Positions 1 through 8,717 of a stretch of 64,000 nt of DNA are shown here, piece after piece. The stretch spans positions 68,820 through 132,819 of the forward strand of contig JBPBQO010000108.1 of assembly GCA_050954785.1 (NCBI GenBank). Reading direction: 5' to 3'. A program made the translations under genes and the position numbers. The DNA is from Lichenicola sp050954785. Lineage in GTDB: Bacteria > Pseudomonadota > Alphaproteobacteria > Acetobacterales > Acetobacteraceae. Each line of letters starts with the position of its first letter. The stretch's first letter is position 1. The notes beneath the pieces were generated by a model. The model made no database searches. It was not told the origin of the DNA and saw only the letters and a program-made list of their open reading frames with translations.

Positions 1-467
1 GGGGCACCGGGATCGACCGAGAAGAACAGACCGACATCGCGCAGATGGGCGTTGAGCTGGTCGCGGGTGACGCCGGCCTCGACGGTGCAGTCGCCATCCT
101 CGGGACGCACGCCGATGATCCGGGTCATGCGCGACAGGTCGAGGCTGATCCCGCCGGCGATCGCGGCGACATGGCCTTCCAGCGACGTGCCGGCGCCGAA
201 CGGCACCACCGGTACGCGATGCTGCGCGCACAGCTGCACCAGCCCGGCCACTTCGGCGGTGGTCTCGGCGAACACGACCGCGTCCGGCGGCACTCCGGGG
301 TGCCAGCTTTCCTCGCGCCCGTGCCGGTCCAGTTCGGCGGCGGACCGCGTCAGCCGGTTGCCGAACAGCGCCTGTAGCGCCGACCACAGCTCCGGCGGCA
401 ACGGCCGTCGGTGGAGTTGCATGCCCGCCTGCGTGTGCGTCTGGGCTGCCATCACGCTCTGGTCCAT
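1..467 (-). CDS. FAD-binding oxidase (D-lactate/glycolate type), N-terminal part
   Basis: The first 155 or so codons of a gene that runs off the left edge. Translating the minus strand from the ATG at 467 gives a PCMH-type FAD-binding domain: the stretch PVVPFGAGTSLEGH followed by GGISLDLSRM and a DCTVEAGVT segment is typical of cytochrome-linked D-lactate dehydrogenases and GlcD-type glycolate oxidases. These flavoenzymes oxidise 2-hydroxy acids and pass electrons to the respiratory chain or cytochrome c. An AAAGGG motif 7 nt upstream supports the ATG at 467; an in-frame ATG at 452 is an alternative. The gene is divergent from dapF with 55 nt between them. Family assignment is firm; the exact substrate cannot be read from the visible part. 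Confidence 0.85.
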   Translation of the reverse strand, partial: MDQSVMAAQTHTQAGMQLHRRPLPPELWSALQALFGNRLTRSAAELDRHGREESWHPGVPPDAVVFAETTAEVAGLVQLCAQHRVPVVPFGAGTSLEGHVAAIAGGISLDLSRMTRIIGVRPEDGDCTVEAGVTRDQLNAHLRDVGLFFSVDPGA

Positions 468-522
468 TGCCGGCCCTTTCAAGTCGTCGCGCCAGCCTAG
501 ACGATCCTCTATAGGAGCGGCC

Positions 523-1332
523 ATGCAAGTTGCTTTCCATAAGATGCACGGCGCCGGGAACGATTTCATCGTGCTGGACGAGCGTGCGCAGCCGCTCGGA
601 CTGACGCCGGGGACGATCGCCCGGCTTGCCGACCGGCATACCGGGATCGGCTGCGACCAGCTCGTCCTGATCGCCGCATCCGACCAGGGCTCGGACGATA
701 TCCGGGTGCGCTTCTTCAACAATGACGGCAGCGAGTCGGGCACCTGCGGCAATGCCACCCGCTGCGTGGCGTCGCTGGTGGCGGGGCAAGGGGCGGAGAC
801 GCACCTTCGCATTCGTACCGATGGCGGCCTGTTGACCGCCCGCGTTCTTGAAAACGGATCGGTCGAAATCGACATGGGCCGGCCGGGCCTGGACTGGCGC
901 GACATTCCGCTGGCGCACGAGGCCGACACGTTGCACCTGCCGATCCCCAACGACCCGGCCGGCTGCTCGATGGGCAACCCGCATGCCACCTTCTTCGACC
1001 ACCCGGCCGATCCGGCGGCGGCGGGGCCTGCTCTCGAAACCGACCCGCTATTTGCCGACCGCGCCAATATCGGCTTCGCCCGTATCCTGTCGCGCGACCG
1101 CATGAGCCTGCGGGTCTGGGAACGCGGCACCGGCCTGACCCTGGCCTGCGGGTCTGGCGCCTGCGCCGCGGTGGTGAACGCGGTGCGTCGCGGCCTGACC
1201 GAGCGTCGTGTTGCGGTCGAGATGGATGGCGGCGTGCTCGGCATCGAATGGACCGAGGACGGACGCGTCCTGATGACCGGGCCGGCGGTGATCTCCTTCA
1301 CCGGACTGGTCGAACTGGACGATTACCGATGA
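523..1332 (+). CDS. dapF: diaminopimelate epimerase DapF
   Basis: Interconverts LL- and meso-diaminopimelate in the cytoplasm for lysine and peptidoglycan synthesis. The 269-residue product matches the usual family length. It opens with MQVAFHKMHGAGNDF, has the first catalytic cysteine at about residue 75 (SGTCGNATR) and the second in ACGSGACAA near residue 217, so both bases of the two-cysteine racemisation are present. The ATG at 523 follows GGAG at 513-516; an open frame extends further upstream but it crosses the divergent promoter and is not homologous. The stop overlaps the start of the next gene by 4 nt (ATGA), which implies translational coupling. Confidence 0.97.
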   Translation: MQVAFHKMHGAGNDFIVLDERAQPLGLTPGTIARLADRHTGIGCDQLVLIAASDQGSDDIRVRFFNNDGSESGTCGNATRCVASLVAGQGAETHLRIRTDGGLLTARVLENGSVEIDMGRPGLDWRDIPLAHEADTLHLPIPNDPAGCSMGNPHATFFDHPADPAAAGPALETDPLFADRANIGFARILSRDRMSLRVWERGTGLTLACGSGACAAVVNAVRRGLTERRVAVEMDGGVLGIEWTEDGRVLMTGPAVISFTGLVELDDYR

Positions 1333-2576
1333 GCGCCACCCCGGATATCCTGACCTTCGGCTGTCGGCTGAACACCTACGAGAGCGAGGTGATGCGCAGC
1401 CACGCCAGCGGCCTCGACGACGTCATCATCGTCAACACCTGCGCGGTCACGTCCGAGGCCGAACGCCAGGCGCGGCAGGCGATCCGGCGCGCGCATCGCG
1501 ATCGTCCCGATGCCCGCATCGTCGTCACCGGTTGCGCGGCGCAGCTCGACCCCGCCGCCTGGAGTCTGCTGCCCGGCGTGGTCCGCGTGCTCGGCAACGA
1601 GGACAAGCTGCAGGCCGCGAGCTGGACCGAGGCAGCGCTCGGTTCCGGCAATGCGGTGTCCGACATCATGGCGGCGCGCGAAACGGCGGCGCATCTGGTC
1701 ACCGAGTTCGTCGGACGCAGCCGCGCCTTCGTGCAGGTACAGCAGGGCTGCGATCATCGCTGCACCTTCTGCATCATCCCGTTCGGCCGTGGCCCGTCGC
1801 GCTCGGTACCGATCGGCGCGGTGGTGGAACAGGTCCGAACGCTGGTACGCAGTGGCTACCGCGAAGTGGTGCTGACCGGCGTCGACATCACCTCCTATGG
1901 CAGCGACCTGCCCGGCAAGCCGGCGCTGGGTCAGCTCGCCCGCCGGCTGCTGGCGCTGGTGCCGGAGCTGGAGCGGCTGCGGCTTTCCTCGCTCGACCCG
2001 GTCGAGATCGATGCCGACCTCTGGCTGCTGATCGAGCACGAGGAGCGGCTGATGCCGCATCTGCATCTGTCGCTGCAGGCAGGATCGGACCTGGTGCTCA
2101 AGCGGATGAAGCGCCGGCATCTGACCGACGACGCCGCGCGTGTGGTCGATAAGGCGCGGCGGCTGCGGCCGGGGATCGGCTTCGGCGCCGACCTCATCGC
2201 CGGCTTCCCGACCGAGGACGACGCGCTGTTCGAGGAGACGCTGGGCTTCGTCCGTGCGCACGCGCTGCCCTACCTGCACGTGTTCCCTTACAGCGAGCGC
2301 CCCGGCACCCCGGCCGCGCGCATGCCGGCGGTTCCGGTTCCGGTGCGTCGCGAGCGCGCCGGCCGGTTGCGAGAGGCGGGCGCTGCAAATGCCGAGGCGT
2401 TCCACCAGGGGTTTGCCGGGCAGGAATTGCGCGTGCTGCTGGAGACGCCCACGGGCGGCCATTCGGAACATTTCGCACCGGTGCGTTTCGAGCAGCCGGT
2501 GGGCGAGCCCGGTCAGGTGATCGCGGCGCGGGCAATGGCGCCGTCGGCCAAGGTGCTGATGGCGGAAAGGATCTAG
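1329..2576 (+). CDS. mtaB: tRNA methylthiotransferase, MtaB-like radical SAM enzyme
   Basis: Predicted to add a methylthio group to N6-threonylcarbamoyladenosine (t6A37) in tRNAs. The 415-residue product has the N-terminal UPF0004 domain with three [4Fe-4S] cysteines (C12 in FGCRLN, C38 in NTCAV, C69 in TGCAA) and the radical SAM motif CDHRCTFC at residues 141-148. A C-terminal TRAM-like region is short and weakly conserved. The CRLN form of the first motif distinguishes MtaB from MiaB and RimO. The gene overlaps dapF by 4 nt and is followed by ftsY after 4 nt, so the three probably form one operon. Confidence 0.9.
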   Translation: MSATPDILTFGCRLNTYESEVMRSHASGLDDVIIVNTCAVTSEAERQARQAIRRAHRDRPDARIVVTGCAAQLDPAAWSLLPGVVRVLGNEDKLQAASWTEAALGSGNAVSDIMAARETAAHLVTEFVGRSRAFVQVQQGCDHRCTFCIIPFGRGPSRSVPIGAVVEQVRTLVRSGYREVVLTGVDITSYGSDLPGKPALGQLARRLLALVPELERLRLSSLDPVEIDADLWLLIEHEERLMPHLHLSLQAGSDLVLKRMKRRHLTDDAARVVDKARRLRPGIGFGADLIAGFPTEDDALFEETLGFVRAHALPYLHVFPYSERPGTPAARMPAVPVPVRRERAGRLREAGAANAEAFHQGFAGQELRVLLETPTGGHSEHFAPVRFEQPVGEPGQVIAARAMAPSAKVLMAERI

Positions 2577-2580
2577 ACCG

Positions 2581-3519
2581 ATGGCGATGGGTTTCTTCAA
2601 CCGGCTCAAGGAAGGCCTGTCGCGCAGCACGCAGAAGCTCGGCAGCAACCTCACTGCCGTGTTCGCCAAACGGGAGCTGGACGAGGAGGCGCTCGGCGAA
2701 CTCGAGGAATTGCTGGTCGCCGCCGATCTCGGACCTGCCGTCGCCGGCCGCATCATCGACGAGTTCCGTCGCACCCGGTTCGGCCGCGAGGTGACCGACG
2801 AGGAAGTGCGCGTGGCCCTTTCTGCGGAAATCGCCCGCGTGCTGGAGCCGGTGGCGATCCCGTTCGTGCCGAACCCCGCATGCAAGCCGCATGTCGTGCT
2901 GGTGGTCGGCGTCAACGGCACCGGCAAGACCACGACCATCGGCAAGATGGCGCTGCAGTTCGGTCGTCAGGGGGTGAAAACCATCCTGGTCGCCGGGGAC
3001 ACGTTCCGCGCCGCCGCTGTCGAGCAGTTGCAGATCTGGGGCGAGCGCGTCGGTGCGCCGGTGATTTTCGGCCCGCCGAATTCCGACGCGGCCGGCCTGG
3101 CATTCGAGGCGCTCAAGAAGGCGCGCGCCGAGAATGCCGACCTGCTGCTGATCGATACCGCCGGCCGGCTGCACAACAAGGGCGCGCTGATGGAGGAACT
3201 CGCCAAGATCATCCGCGTGCTGCGCAAGTTCGACGAGACCGCGCCGCACTCGGTGATCCTGGTGCTGGACGCGACCACCGGCCAGAACGCGATCGAGCAG
3301 GTGCGCGTGTTCAAGGAACTGGTCGCGGTGACCGGGCTGGTCGTCACCAAGCTCGACGGCAGCGCACGTGGCGGCATCGTCGTGGCACTGGCGGAAACGT
3401 TCGGCCTGCCGCTGCATGCGGTCGGTGTCGGCGAAACGGCCGAGGATCTGCGTCCGTTCTCGGCATCCGAGTTCGCCCGCGGGCTGGTCGGCGATTCCGT
3501 CAAGCTCGCCGGCAACTGA
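2581..3519 (+). CDS. ftsY: signal recognition particle receptor FtsY
   Basis: SRP receptor GTPase that docks ribosome-nascent-chain complexes at the inner membrane. The 312-residue product is the short alphaproteobacterial form, without the long acidic A domain of E. coli FtsY. An N-domain helical bundle is followed by the G domain: P-loop GVNGTGKT near residue 110, DTFRAAA, DTAGRLHNK (G3) and TKLDGSARGG (G4). The start chosen is the ATG at 2581; an internal ATG two codons on is equally possible. It is the last gene of the dapF-mtaB-ftsY run and converges on uxuA with 12 nt between stop codons. Confidence 0.97.
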   Translation: MAMGFFNRLKEGLSRSTQKLGSNLTAVFAKRELDEEALGELEELLVAADLGPAVAGRIIDEFRRTRFGREVTDEEVRVALSAEIARVLEPVAIPFVPNPACKPHVVLVVGVNGTGKTTTIGKMALQFGRQGVKTILVAGDTFRAAAVEQLQIWGERVGAPVIFGPPNSDAAGLAFEALKKARAENADLLLIDTAGRLHNKGALMEELAKIIRVLRKFDETAPHSVILVLDATTGQNAIEQVRVFKELVAVTGLVVTKLDGSARGGIVVALAETFGLPLHAVGVGETAEDLRPFSASEFARGLVGDSVKLAGN

Positions 3520-3531
3520 CCGACGCCGGGA

Positions 3532-4710
3532 TCAGGCCGGCAGAAGCCGGTCGACTGCAGCCATCACGCCCCTGAGTTCGGCAAGACCCTTCAGCCGGCC
3601 GATGCAGGAATAGCCTGGATTGACGGTCTTGTTGATGTCGTCGAGCAGCAAGTGGCCGTGGTCCGGACGCATCGGGATCGGGGCATGGTCGCCGGCCTGA
3701 ATGCGGCGTCGCTCCTCGCGCGTGAGGCTGGAAATCAACCCGACCATGTCGACGTCGCCGCCCAGATGGTCGGACTCCATGAACGAACCATCCGGGTCGC
3801 GAACGACATTGCGCAGATGCGCGAAATTGATGCGCGGCCCGAACTCGTTCGCGAGTGCCACCGGATCGTTGTCCTTGCGTGACCCGTAGGAACCGGCACA
3901 GAGGGTGAGGCCGTTGGCGACATGGTCTACCGCATCGACGATGAATCGTGCGTCCGAGGCGGTCGAGACGATCCGCGGCAGCCCGAACAGCGAGAACGGC
4001 GGATCGTCCGGGTGGATGGCCAGCTTCACGCCGACATCCTCGGCGACCGGAACCACTTCCTCGAGGAACGCCACGAGGTTCCGGCGCATGTCGTCCGGGG
4101 TGATGCCGGCGAATTCGGAGATGCTCGCCCGGATACCCTCCCGCGTATGGCTGTCCTCGCCGCCGGGCAGGCCGGTGATGATGGTCCGCTCGAGCGTTGC
4201 GATACGGGCTTCGTCCATCATCGAGATCCGTCGCCGTGCCTCGTCGAGCAGAGGGGGGGCGTAGTCGCGGTCGGCACCGAGCCGTTTCAGCACATGGATG
4301 TCGTAGGCAACGAAGTCGGCCATGTCGAAACGAAGCGCCAGTCCGCCGGCCTTGGTCGGATGGCGGAGATCGGTTCGCGTCCAGTCGACCACCGGCATGA
4401 AATTGTAGCAGACGACCGGCACCCCGGCGCGTCCGAGATTGGCCAGGCTGTCCTTCCACGCATCGATGAAGCGGCGGCTCGCTCCGTTGCCCAGCTTGAT
4501 CGAGGCGTGCACCGGGATCGACTCGCATACCGACCAGTCGAAGCCTGCCGCCTTCAACAGGCCGATCCGCTGCTCGATGTCGGCAGCACTCCAGGCTCGA
4601 CCATCATAGATGTGGTGCAGCGCCGTCACGATGCCTTCGACGCCGGCCTGGCGGGCATCGCCCAGCGTTACCGGATCGTTCGGTCCGAACCAGCGCCATG
4701 TCTGAAGCAT
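3532..4710 (-). CDS. uxuA: D-mannonate dehydratase UxuA
   Basis: Dehydrates D-mannonate to 2-keto-3-deoxy-D-gluconate, a step of hexuronate breakdown. The 392-residue product is full length for the UxuA family (about 394). It starts MLQTWRWFGP, and contains the HPDDPP segment and a CAGSYGSR stretch that carry metal- and substrate-binding residues in this xylose-isomerase-like TIM barrel. A clear Shine-Dalgarno (AAAGGGGA) precedes the ATG at 4710. It is divergent from a GntR regulator with 153 nt between, an arrangement in which the regulator commonly controls both directions. Confidence 0.95.
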   Translation of the reverse strand: MLQTWRWFGPNDPVTLGDARQAGVEGIVTALHHIYDGRAWSAADIEQRIGLLKAAGFDWSVCESIPVHASIKLGNGASRRFIDAWKDSLANLGRAGVPVVCYNFMPVVDWTRTDLRHPTKAGGLALRFDMADFVAYDIHVLKRLGADRDYAPPLLDEARRRISMMDEARIATLERTIITGLPGGEDSHTREGIRASISEFAGITPDDMRRNLVAFLEEVVPVAEDVGVKLAIHPDDPPFSLFGLPRIVSTASDARFIVDAVDHVANGLTLCAGSYGSRKDNDPVALANEFGPRINFAHLRNVVRDPDGSFMESDHLGGDVDMVGLISSLTREERRRIQAGDHAPIPMRPDHGHLLLDDINKTVNPGYSCIGRLKGLAELRGVMAAVDRLLPA

Positions 4711-4716
4711 ATGGAT

Positions 4717-4807
4717 CCCCTTTTAGGGGACAACATATGAGAATCCGCTCGCTGGCAACCATGGCTGGCCCACCAGTTCAGTATATCATCCCATAATATG
4801 GTTGTCC
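4717..4807. promoter_or_regulatory. uxuA/gntR divergent regulatory region
   Basis: Two inverted repeats lie between the divergent genes. A perfect palindrome-like element with CCCC and GGGG arms around TTTTA lies at 4717-4729, overlapping the uxuA ribosome binding site. A longer-range pair, GGACAACATAT at 4728-4738 and ATATGGTTGTCC at 4796-4807, matches in inverted orientation with one extra base. Repeats like these are plausible operators for the FadR-type regulator encoded next door; the assignment is inference. The stretch is AT-richer than its surroundings. Confidence 0.4.
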
Positions 4808-4863
4808 GAGGTCGGGGTGGCTGCTAGTCAGGACGGCATGATGCACACCGGCGGCCATCTTCA

Positions 4864-5580
4864 GTGAGCCAGGCGAGCGACCAGACTATCGAGCGAGAGC
4901 CAGCGTCGGCCGTCGACGTTGCCGTCACCCGGATCCGGACGTTGATCAGGGCGCGGAAGCTCGGCATCGGTGACGTTCTTCCGTCTGAGGCCGAACTTGC
5001 AGTCATGTTCGCCACTGGCCGCAACACTATCCGCGAGGCGGTCCGGACTCTGAAGGCATACGGTCTCGTCGAATCTCGCCAGAAGGTCGGCGCGATCATT
5101 ACCGATGGCCGGCAGGTGGCGATGACCGACCTGTTCGCCTTCGCCATGGATATTTCGGCTGACAGCTTTCAGGACATCCAGGGTTTTCGCAGGCTGACCG
5201 AGATGAATCTGGGGGAAACCCTGATCAGTCGGATCACCGATGAGGAACTCGATGCGATGGCCGAAATCAATCGGGCGATGGAAGCCACGCATGAGGCCGA
5301 CCGCGCGTCCGAGCTCGATTTCCGCTTTCATCAGGCCCTGGTCGATGCGGCGGGAAATCGTACCCTGTCCGAAATCTACGGAATGCTACGTCCGGTGATC
5401 CGTCGCCTGATGAAGACCGGAAAATCCCGGCGCGACGCTCTCCATGCGGCAGCCGGCGATCACCGGGACATTCTCGACGCACTCCGTCACAAGGACCGGA
5501 TTGCCTACGCCCATTACATGAACAGGCATCTTCAGGCCGGCCTTGAATACATCGACGATACGCCGGACGCTGAAACCTAG
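4864..5580 (+). CDS. GntR-family regulator, FadR (FCD) subfamily
   Basis: Transcription regulator of 238 residues. The N-terminal winged helix-turn-helix spans roughly residues 18-85 (LPSEAELAVMFATGRNTIREAV, the recognition region, lies within it) and the all-helical FCD ligand domain follows, with the D-x-x-F-H-x-x-L signature in ELDFRFHQALVDAAGN. FCD domains typically bind small sugar acids through a metal ion. The GTG at 4864 is the only workable start in frame because an in-frame stop lies upstream. Its place beside uxuA and ahead of sugar dehydrogenases suggests that it is a local repressor responding to a hexuronate or sugar-acid intermediate. Confidence 0.9.
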   Translation: MSQASDQTIEREPASAVDVAVTRIRTLIRARKLGIGDVLPSEAELAVMFATGRNTIREAVRTLKAYGLVESRQKVGAIITDGRQVAMTDLFAFAMDISADSFQDIQGFRRLTEMNLGETLISRITDEELDAMAEINRAMEATHEADRASELDFRFHQALVDAAGNRTLSEIYGMLRPVIRRLMKTGKSRRDALHAAAGDHRDILDALRHKDRIAYAHYMNRHLQAGLEYIDDTPDAET

Positions 5581-5600
5581 ACCAGAACTCGGGGAACAGG

Positions 5601-6386
5601 ATGGACGATTTCACGGGGAAGGTCGCACTGGTGACCGGCACGAGCGGCATCGGTCGGGCGGTGGCACTTCGCCTGGCGCGTGGCGGTGCGCATGTCGTGG
5701 CACTCGGCATAGACGAGGCCTACAACGACGCGCTGGCGACCGTGGCGACGGCGTCCGCCCTGTCGCTCGTCACCCGGCGCACGGATGTCTCGGAAGCACC
5801 CGAGGTCGAGGCGGCGGTCGAAGCCACGGTCGAGCGTTTCGGCGGCCTCGACATCATCGTCAATTCTGCCGCCGTGCATCCGTATGGCGATCTGGTCTCG
5901 ACGTCGCCTGAGATGTTCATGCACTGCCTGAAGGTCAATGTCGGCTCGATCCACCTGACCGCGCATTTCGGCGTGCCGATGATGCGCAGGCGCGGTGGCG
6001 GCGTGATCGTCAACATGGCGAGCGTACAGGGTTTCAATTGCCAACCGGGCGTCGCAGCCTATGTCGCGTCGAAGGGTGCCATCCATGCTCTCACCCGCGC
6101 GATGGCACTGGACTACGCCCGTGACCGGATCAGGGTCGTTTCCATCAGCCCCGGTTCGGTGCGAACGCCCATCCTGGAACTCGCCGCCCGCACCTTCAAC
6201 GGGCCGGACGCGGATATCGATGCGGTGTTCGCACGCTTCGGCGAGGCCCATCCGATCGGCCGGATCGGCGAGCCGGAAGAGGTCGCGGAACTCGCAGCCT
6301 TCCTCGCCTCCGACAAGGCCGGTTTCATCACCGGCTCCGACCACCGGATCGATGGGGGCCTCACCGCCGCCAACGCCGTCCACTGA
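5601..6386 (+). CDS. short-chain dehydrogenase/reductase
   Basis: Classical SDR oxidoreductase of 261 residues with a Rossmann fold. The cofactor motif is TGTSGIGRA near residue 13, NSAAV occupies the NNAG position, and the catalytic Tyr-Lys pair is in YVASK with the upstream serine in NMASVQG. The C-terminal GSDHRIDGG segment is standard for sugar-type SDRs. It begins 20 nt after the GntR gene, so the two are probably cotranscribed. By context it may act on a sugar acid, for example fructuronate/mannonate or a related aldonate; UxuB itself belongs to a different family, so the substrate is not established. Confidence 0.85.
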   Translation: MDDFTGKVALVTGTSGIGRAVALRLARGGAHVVALGIDEAYNDALATVATASALSLVTRRTDVSEAPEVEAAVEATVERFGGLDIIVNSAAVHPYGDLVSTSPEMFMHCLKVNVGSIHLTAHFGVPMMRRRGGGVIVNMASVQGFNCQPGVAAYVASKGAIHALTRAMALDYARDRIRVVSISPGSVRTPILELAARTFNGPDADIDAVFARFGEAHPIGRIGEPEEVAELAAFLASDKAGFITGSDHRIDGGLTAANAVH

Positions 6387-6496
6387 GAGACCGTCTGATA
6401 ATGCTACCAGGCCGGCGAGCCGACGCGGCACTCTGCGCTTCCGGTGCTCACGGCCCAACGGCCGCTCCGCTCCGGTTCTCGATTGCCACGACGGGC

Positions 6497-6513
6497 GCTC
6501 CCATAGAGGGAGC
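6497..6513 (+). other. hairpin in 181-nt intergenic leader
   Basis: GCTCCC and GGGAGC arms of 6 nt enclose a 5-nt loop in the interval between the SDR gene and the isomerase gene. There is no T-run after it, so it is not a typical intrinsic terminator. It could be an operator or a processing site; no function is assigned. Confidence 0.35.
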
Positions 6514-6567
6514 TCTCACTCGGCCTAGCGCATTCTCAAACGGTCTCTGCACCTGTGGAGGAAGATA

Positions 6568-7296
6568 GTGAAAAGATCTGTACTGAATACGATTATTGCT
6601 CGGGCCGAAGAGGATTTTGGGCGGGCGGGGTTTTATCTTCCGGCTTTTGGGAGGTGGGGCCTTGAGGATTGGCAGGCCGGGCAACGGTATGGGGACCTGA
6701 TACGGGGCTGCGGGCTGGGGTGGGACGTCACCGATTTCGGTGGGGGACGCTTCGATGCGGAGGGGCTGCTGCTGTTCACGGTGCGCAACGGCATCCTGGG
6801 AAGCACGGACGCGGGCAACCGGCCCTATGCCGAGAAGATCATGATTTCCCGGCAGGACCAGATGACGCCGCTGCACCGTCATGTCCAGAAGGTGGAGGAT
6901 ATCATCAACAGGTTTCCGCTTTCTCCGAATGCCAAACTGGCGATCAGGCTTTTCGGCATGCGCGATGATGGCAGCGTCGATGAAGAAAGCAGCCTGGTGG
7001 CGCATCTCGACGGCGAGGCCAGGGAAGTAGCGGCGGGAACCGTGCTGCTGCTCGCTCCGGGTGAAAGCATCACGCTGTTTCCGGGGACATACCATGCGTT
7101 CTGGGGCGAGGGGGGCGGGGTCGTCGTCGGCGAGGTCTCGACCGTCAATGACGACAAGGCCGACAATTTCTTCGCAACCCCACTGGCCCGTTTCACCAGC
7201 ATCGAGGAGGACGCGATCCCATATCGCCTGCTGGTGAACGACTATGACACCACGAGTCTGATGCAACCGGGTTCCGGAGGAACGGTCGGACGATGA
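6568..7296 (+). CDS. D-lyxose ketol-isomerase-like cupin (YdaE type)
   Basis: Cupin-fold sugar isomerase of 242 residues, close to the usual length of about 225 for D-lyxose isomerases, which interconvert D-lyxose and D-xylulose and also D-mannose and D-fructose. Metal ligands of the family are visible in TPLHRHVQKVEDI (two His and a Glu) and in FPGTYHAFWGE (His). The GTG start at 6568 has a good ribosome site (GGAGGAAG) just upstream. It overlaps the next dehydrogenase gene by 4 nt. Its presence suggests that the cluster handles a pentose or a mannose-like sugar in addition to mannonate. Confidence 0.85.
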   Translation: MKRSVLNTIIARAEEDFGRAGFYLPAFGRWGLEDWQAGQRYGDLIRGCGLGWDVTDFGGGRFDAEGLLLFTVRNGILGSTDAGNRPYAEKIMISRQDQMTPLHRHVQKVEDIINRFPLSPNAKLAIRLFGMRDDGSVDEESSLVAHLDGEAREVAAGTVLLLAPGESITLFPGTYHAFWGEGGGVVVGEVSTVNDDKADNFFATPLARFTSIEEDAIPYRLLVNDYDTTSLMQPGSGGTVGR

Positions 7297-8063
7297 TCGG
7301 CAACAACGAGACGGCGCAGCCCATGACGCCACAACGCCTGACCGGGCGCCGCGCGCTGGTCACGGCGGCGGCACAGGGGATCGGCAGGGCTACCGCGCTG
7401 CGGCTTGCGGAGGAGGGCGCCCTCGTCGTCGCAGCCGACATCAACGCCGGCAAGCTTGCCGAACTGACCCATCCCAACATCCGGACGCATGCGTTCGACG
7501 CGTCCGACCCCGGGCAGATCGAAAGCGTCCTGGCGGACCTGCTGCCGTTCGACATCGTGGTGAACTGCGTCGGCTGGGTTCATCAGGGAACGATCCTGGA
7601 TGCTACGCCGCAGGATTGGGACCGGTCGTTCGCACTCAACGTCGGCTCGATCTTTCACGTGACGCGCGCGGTGCTGCCGGCGATGCTGGCGGCAGGCCAC
7701 GGAAACATCATCAACATCGCGTCGATCGCATCCTCGGTGAAGGGTTTCCAGAACCGTGCCGCCTACGGTGCATCGAAAGCCGCCGTGATCGGATTGACCA
7801 AGTCGATCGCCGCCGATTTCATCGGCAAGGGCATACGCTGCAATGCCATCTGCCCCGGCACCGTTGCCTCCCCTTCGCTCGAGGAACGCATTGCCGCCAA
7901 CGCCGATCCGGAGGCCGCCCGTGCGCAGTTCATCGCGCGCCAGCCGATGGGCCGTCTCGGCACGCCGGAAGAAATCGCCGGACTGGTGGCCTATCTCGCC
8001 ACCGACGAGAGCGCGTTCATGACCGGTTCCAGCGTCATCCTGGACGGTGGCGCAACCAATTGA
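7293..8063 (+). CDS. SDR oxidoreductase, 2-keto-3-deoxy-L-fuconate dehydrogenase-like
   Basis: Classical SDR of 256 residues. It has AAAQGIGRA as the cofactor loop, NCVGW in the NNAG position, a serine in NIASIASS, and catalytic YGASK. The IRCNAICPGTVASPSLEER stretch is characteristic of the DHRS6/BDH2 branch, whose bacterial members include 2-keto-3-deoxy-L-fuconate dehydrogenases. It overlaps the isomerase by 4 nt and is the last gene of the cluster. A role in oxidising a deoxy-keto sugar acid is therefore plausible, but a hydroxybutyrate-type activity cannot be excluded. Confidence 0.85.
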   Translation: MIGNNETAQPMTPQRLTGRRALVTAAAQGIGRATALRLAEEGALVVAADINAGKLAELTHPNIRTHAFDASDPGQIESVLADLLPFDIVVNCVGWVHQGTILDATPQDWDRSFALNVGSIFHVTRAVLPAMLAAGHGNIINIASIASSVKGFQNRAAYGASKAAVIGLTKSIAADFIGKGIRCNAICPGTVASPSLEERIAANADPEAARAQFIARQPMGRLGTPEEIAGLVAYLATDESAFMTGSSVILDGGATN

Positions 8064-8144
8064 AGCCGACGCGGCCTGGGCGACATGTCAATATCGAGTC
8101 TTGCAGGTCTGTCAGCGAGTTTCTACTGATTTTCAGGAAAGAGC

Positions 8145-8705
8145 CTATGTCCGTCGAAAACAATCGATGGAATGGTCGTCGACGATGCCGACAGCCTGGA
8201 TGAAGGCATGGACGATCGTCGGTCCGACGAACTTGAAGCCGCGCCGCTTCATCTCCCTGGACATCCGTTCGGACAGGGGTGAAACGGTGGCCAGGCTGTG
8301 TCCGTCACCCTGTATTACTTTGCCATTGGTAAACGACCAGCAGAAATCATCGAAGCTCTCACCACGGGCCTGCATGTCGCAGAAGATCCGGGCGCCATCG
8401 ATCGTTGCCTGGATCGTGGCGCGAGCGCGAATGATACCGGCATCGGCCATGAGGCGCGCAATATCGGTCTCATCGAAATCGGAAACCGTTTCGGGATCGA
8501 AACCGGCGAAGGCTGCGCGGAATGCCTCGCGTTTGCGCAGGACAGTGATCCAGGCCAGTCCGGCCTGAAACCCTTCGAGCATCAGCATCTCCCACAACAT
8601 GCGGGAATCATGCTGTGGAACGCCCCATTCCTCATCATGATAGGAGTGCATCGCTGCACTGGCTTGTGCCCAGCTGCAGCGATGATTATTGGTCACAGCC
8701 GTCAC
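8145..8705 (-). CDS. tag: DNA-3-methyladenine glycosylase I (Tag)
   Basis: Base-excision repair enzyme that removes 3-methyladenine from alkylated DNA. The 186-residue product has the full family length and all four zinc ligands: C10 (HRCSWA), H23 (YHDEEWG), H178 and C182 (DDHSIDC). The catalytic/recognition core with WEMLMLEGFQAGLAW is intact. It converges with the preceding sugar cluster and lies 69 nt downstream of an OmpA-type lipoprotein gene on the same strand. Confidence 0.96.
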   Translation of the reverse strand: MTAVTNNHRCSWAQASAAMHSYHDEEWGVPQHDSRMLWEMLMLEGFQAGLAWITVLRKREAFRAAFAGFDPETVSDFDETDIARLMADAGIIRARATIQATIDGARIFCDMQARGESFDDFCWSFTNGKVIQGDGHSLATVSPLSERMSREMKRRGFKFVGPTIVHAFIQAVGIVDDHSIDCFRRT

Positions 8706-8717
8706 GGCCGGTCGAGA

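Noticed and set aside
1323..2945. 540-codon minus-strand open frame across mtaB and ftsY
   Set aside because: Antisense shadow caused by GC-biased third positions; no domain or ribosome site, and both genes on the plus strand have full family motifs.
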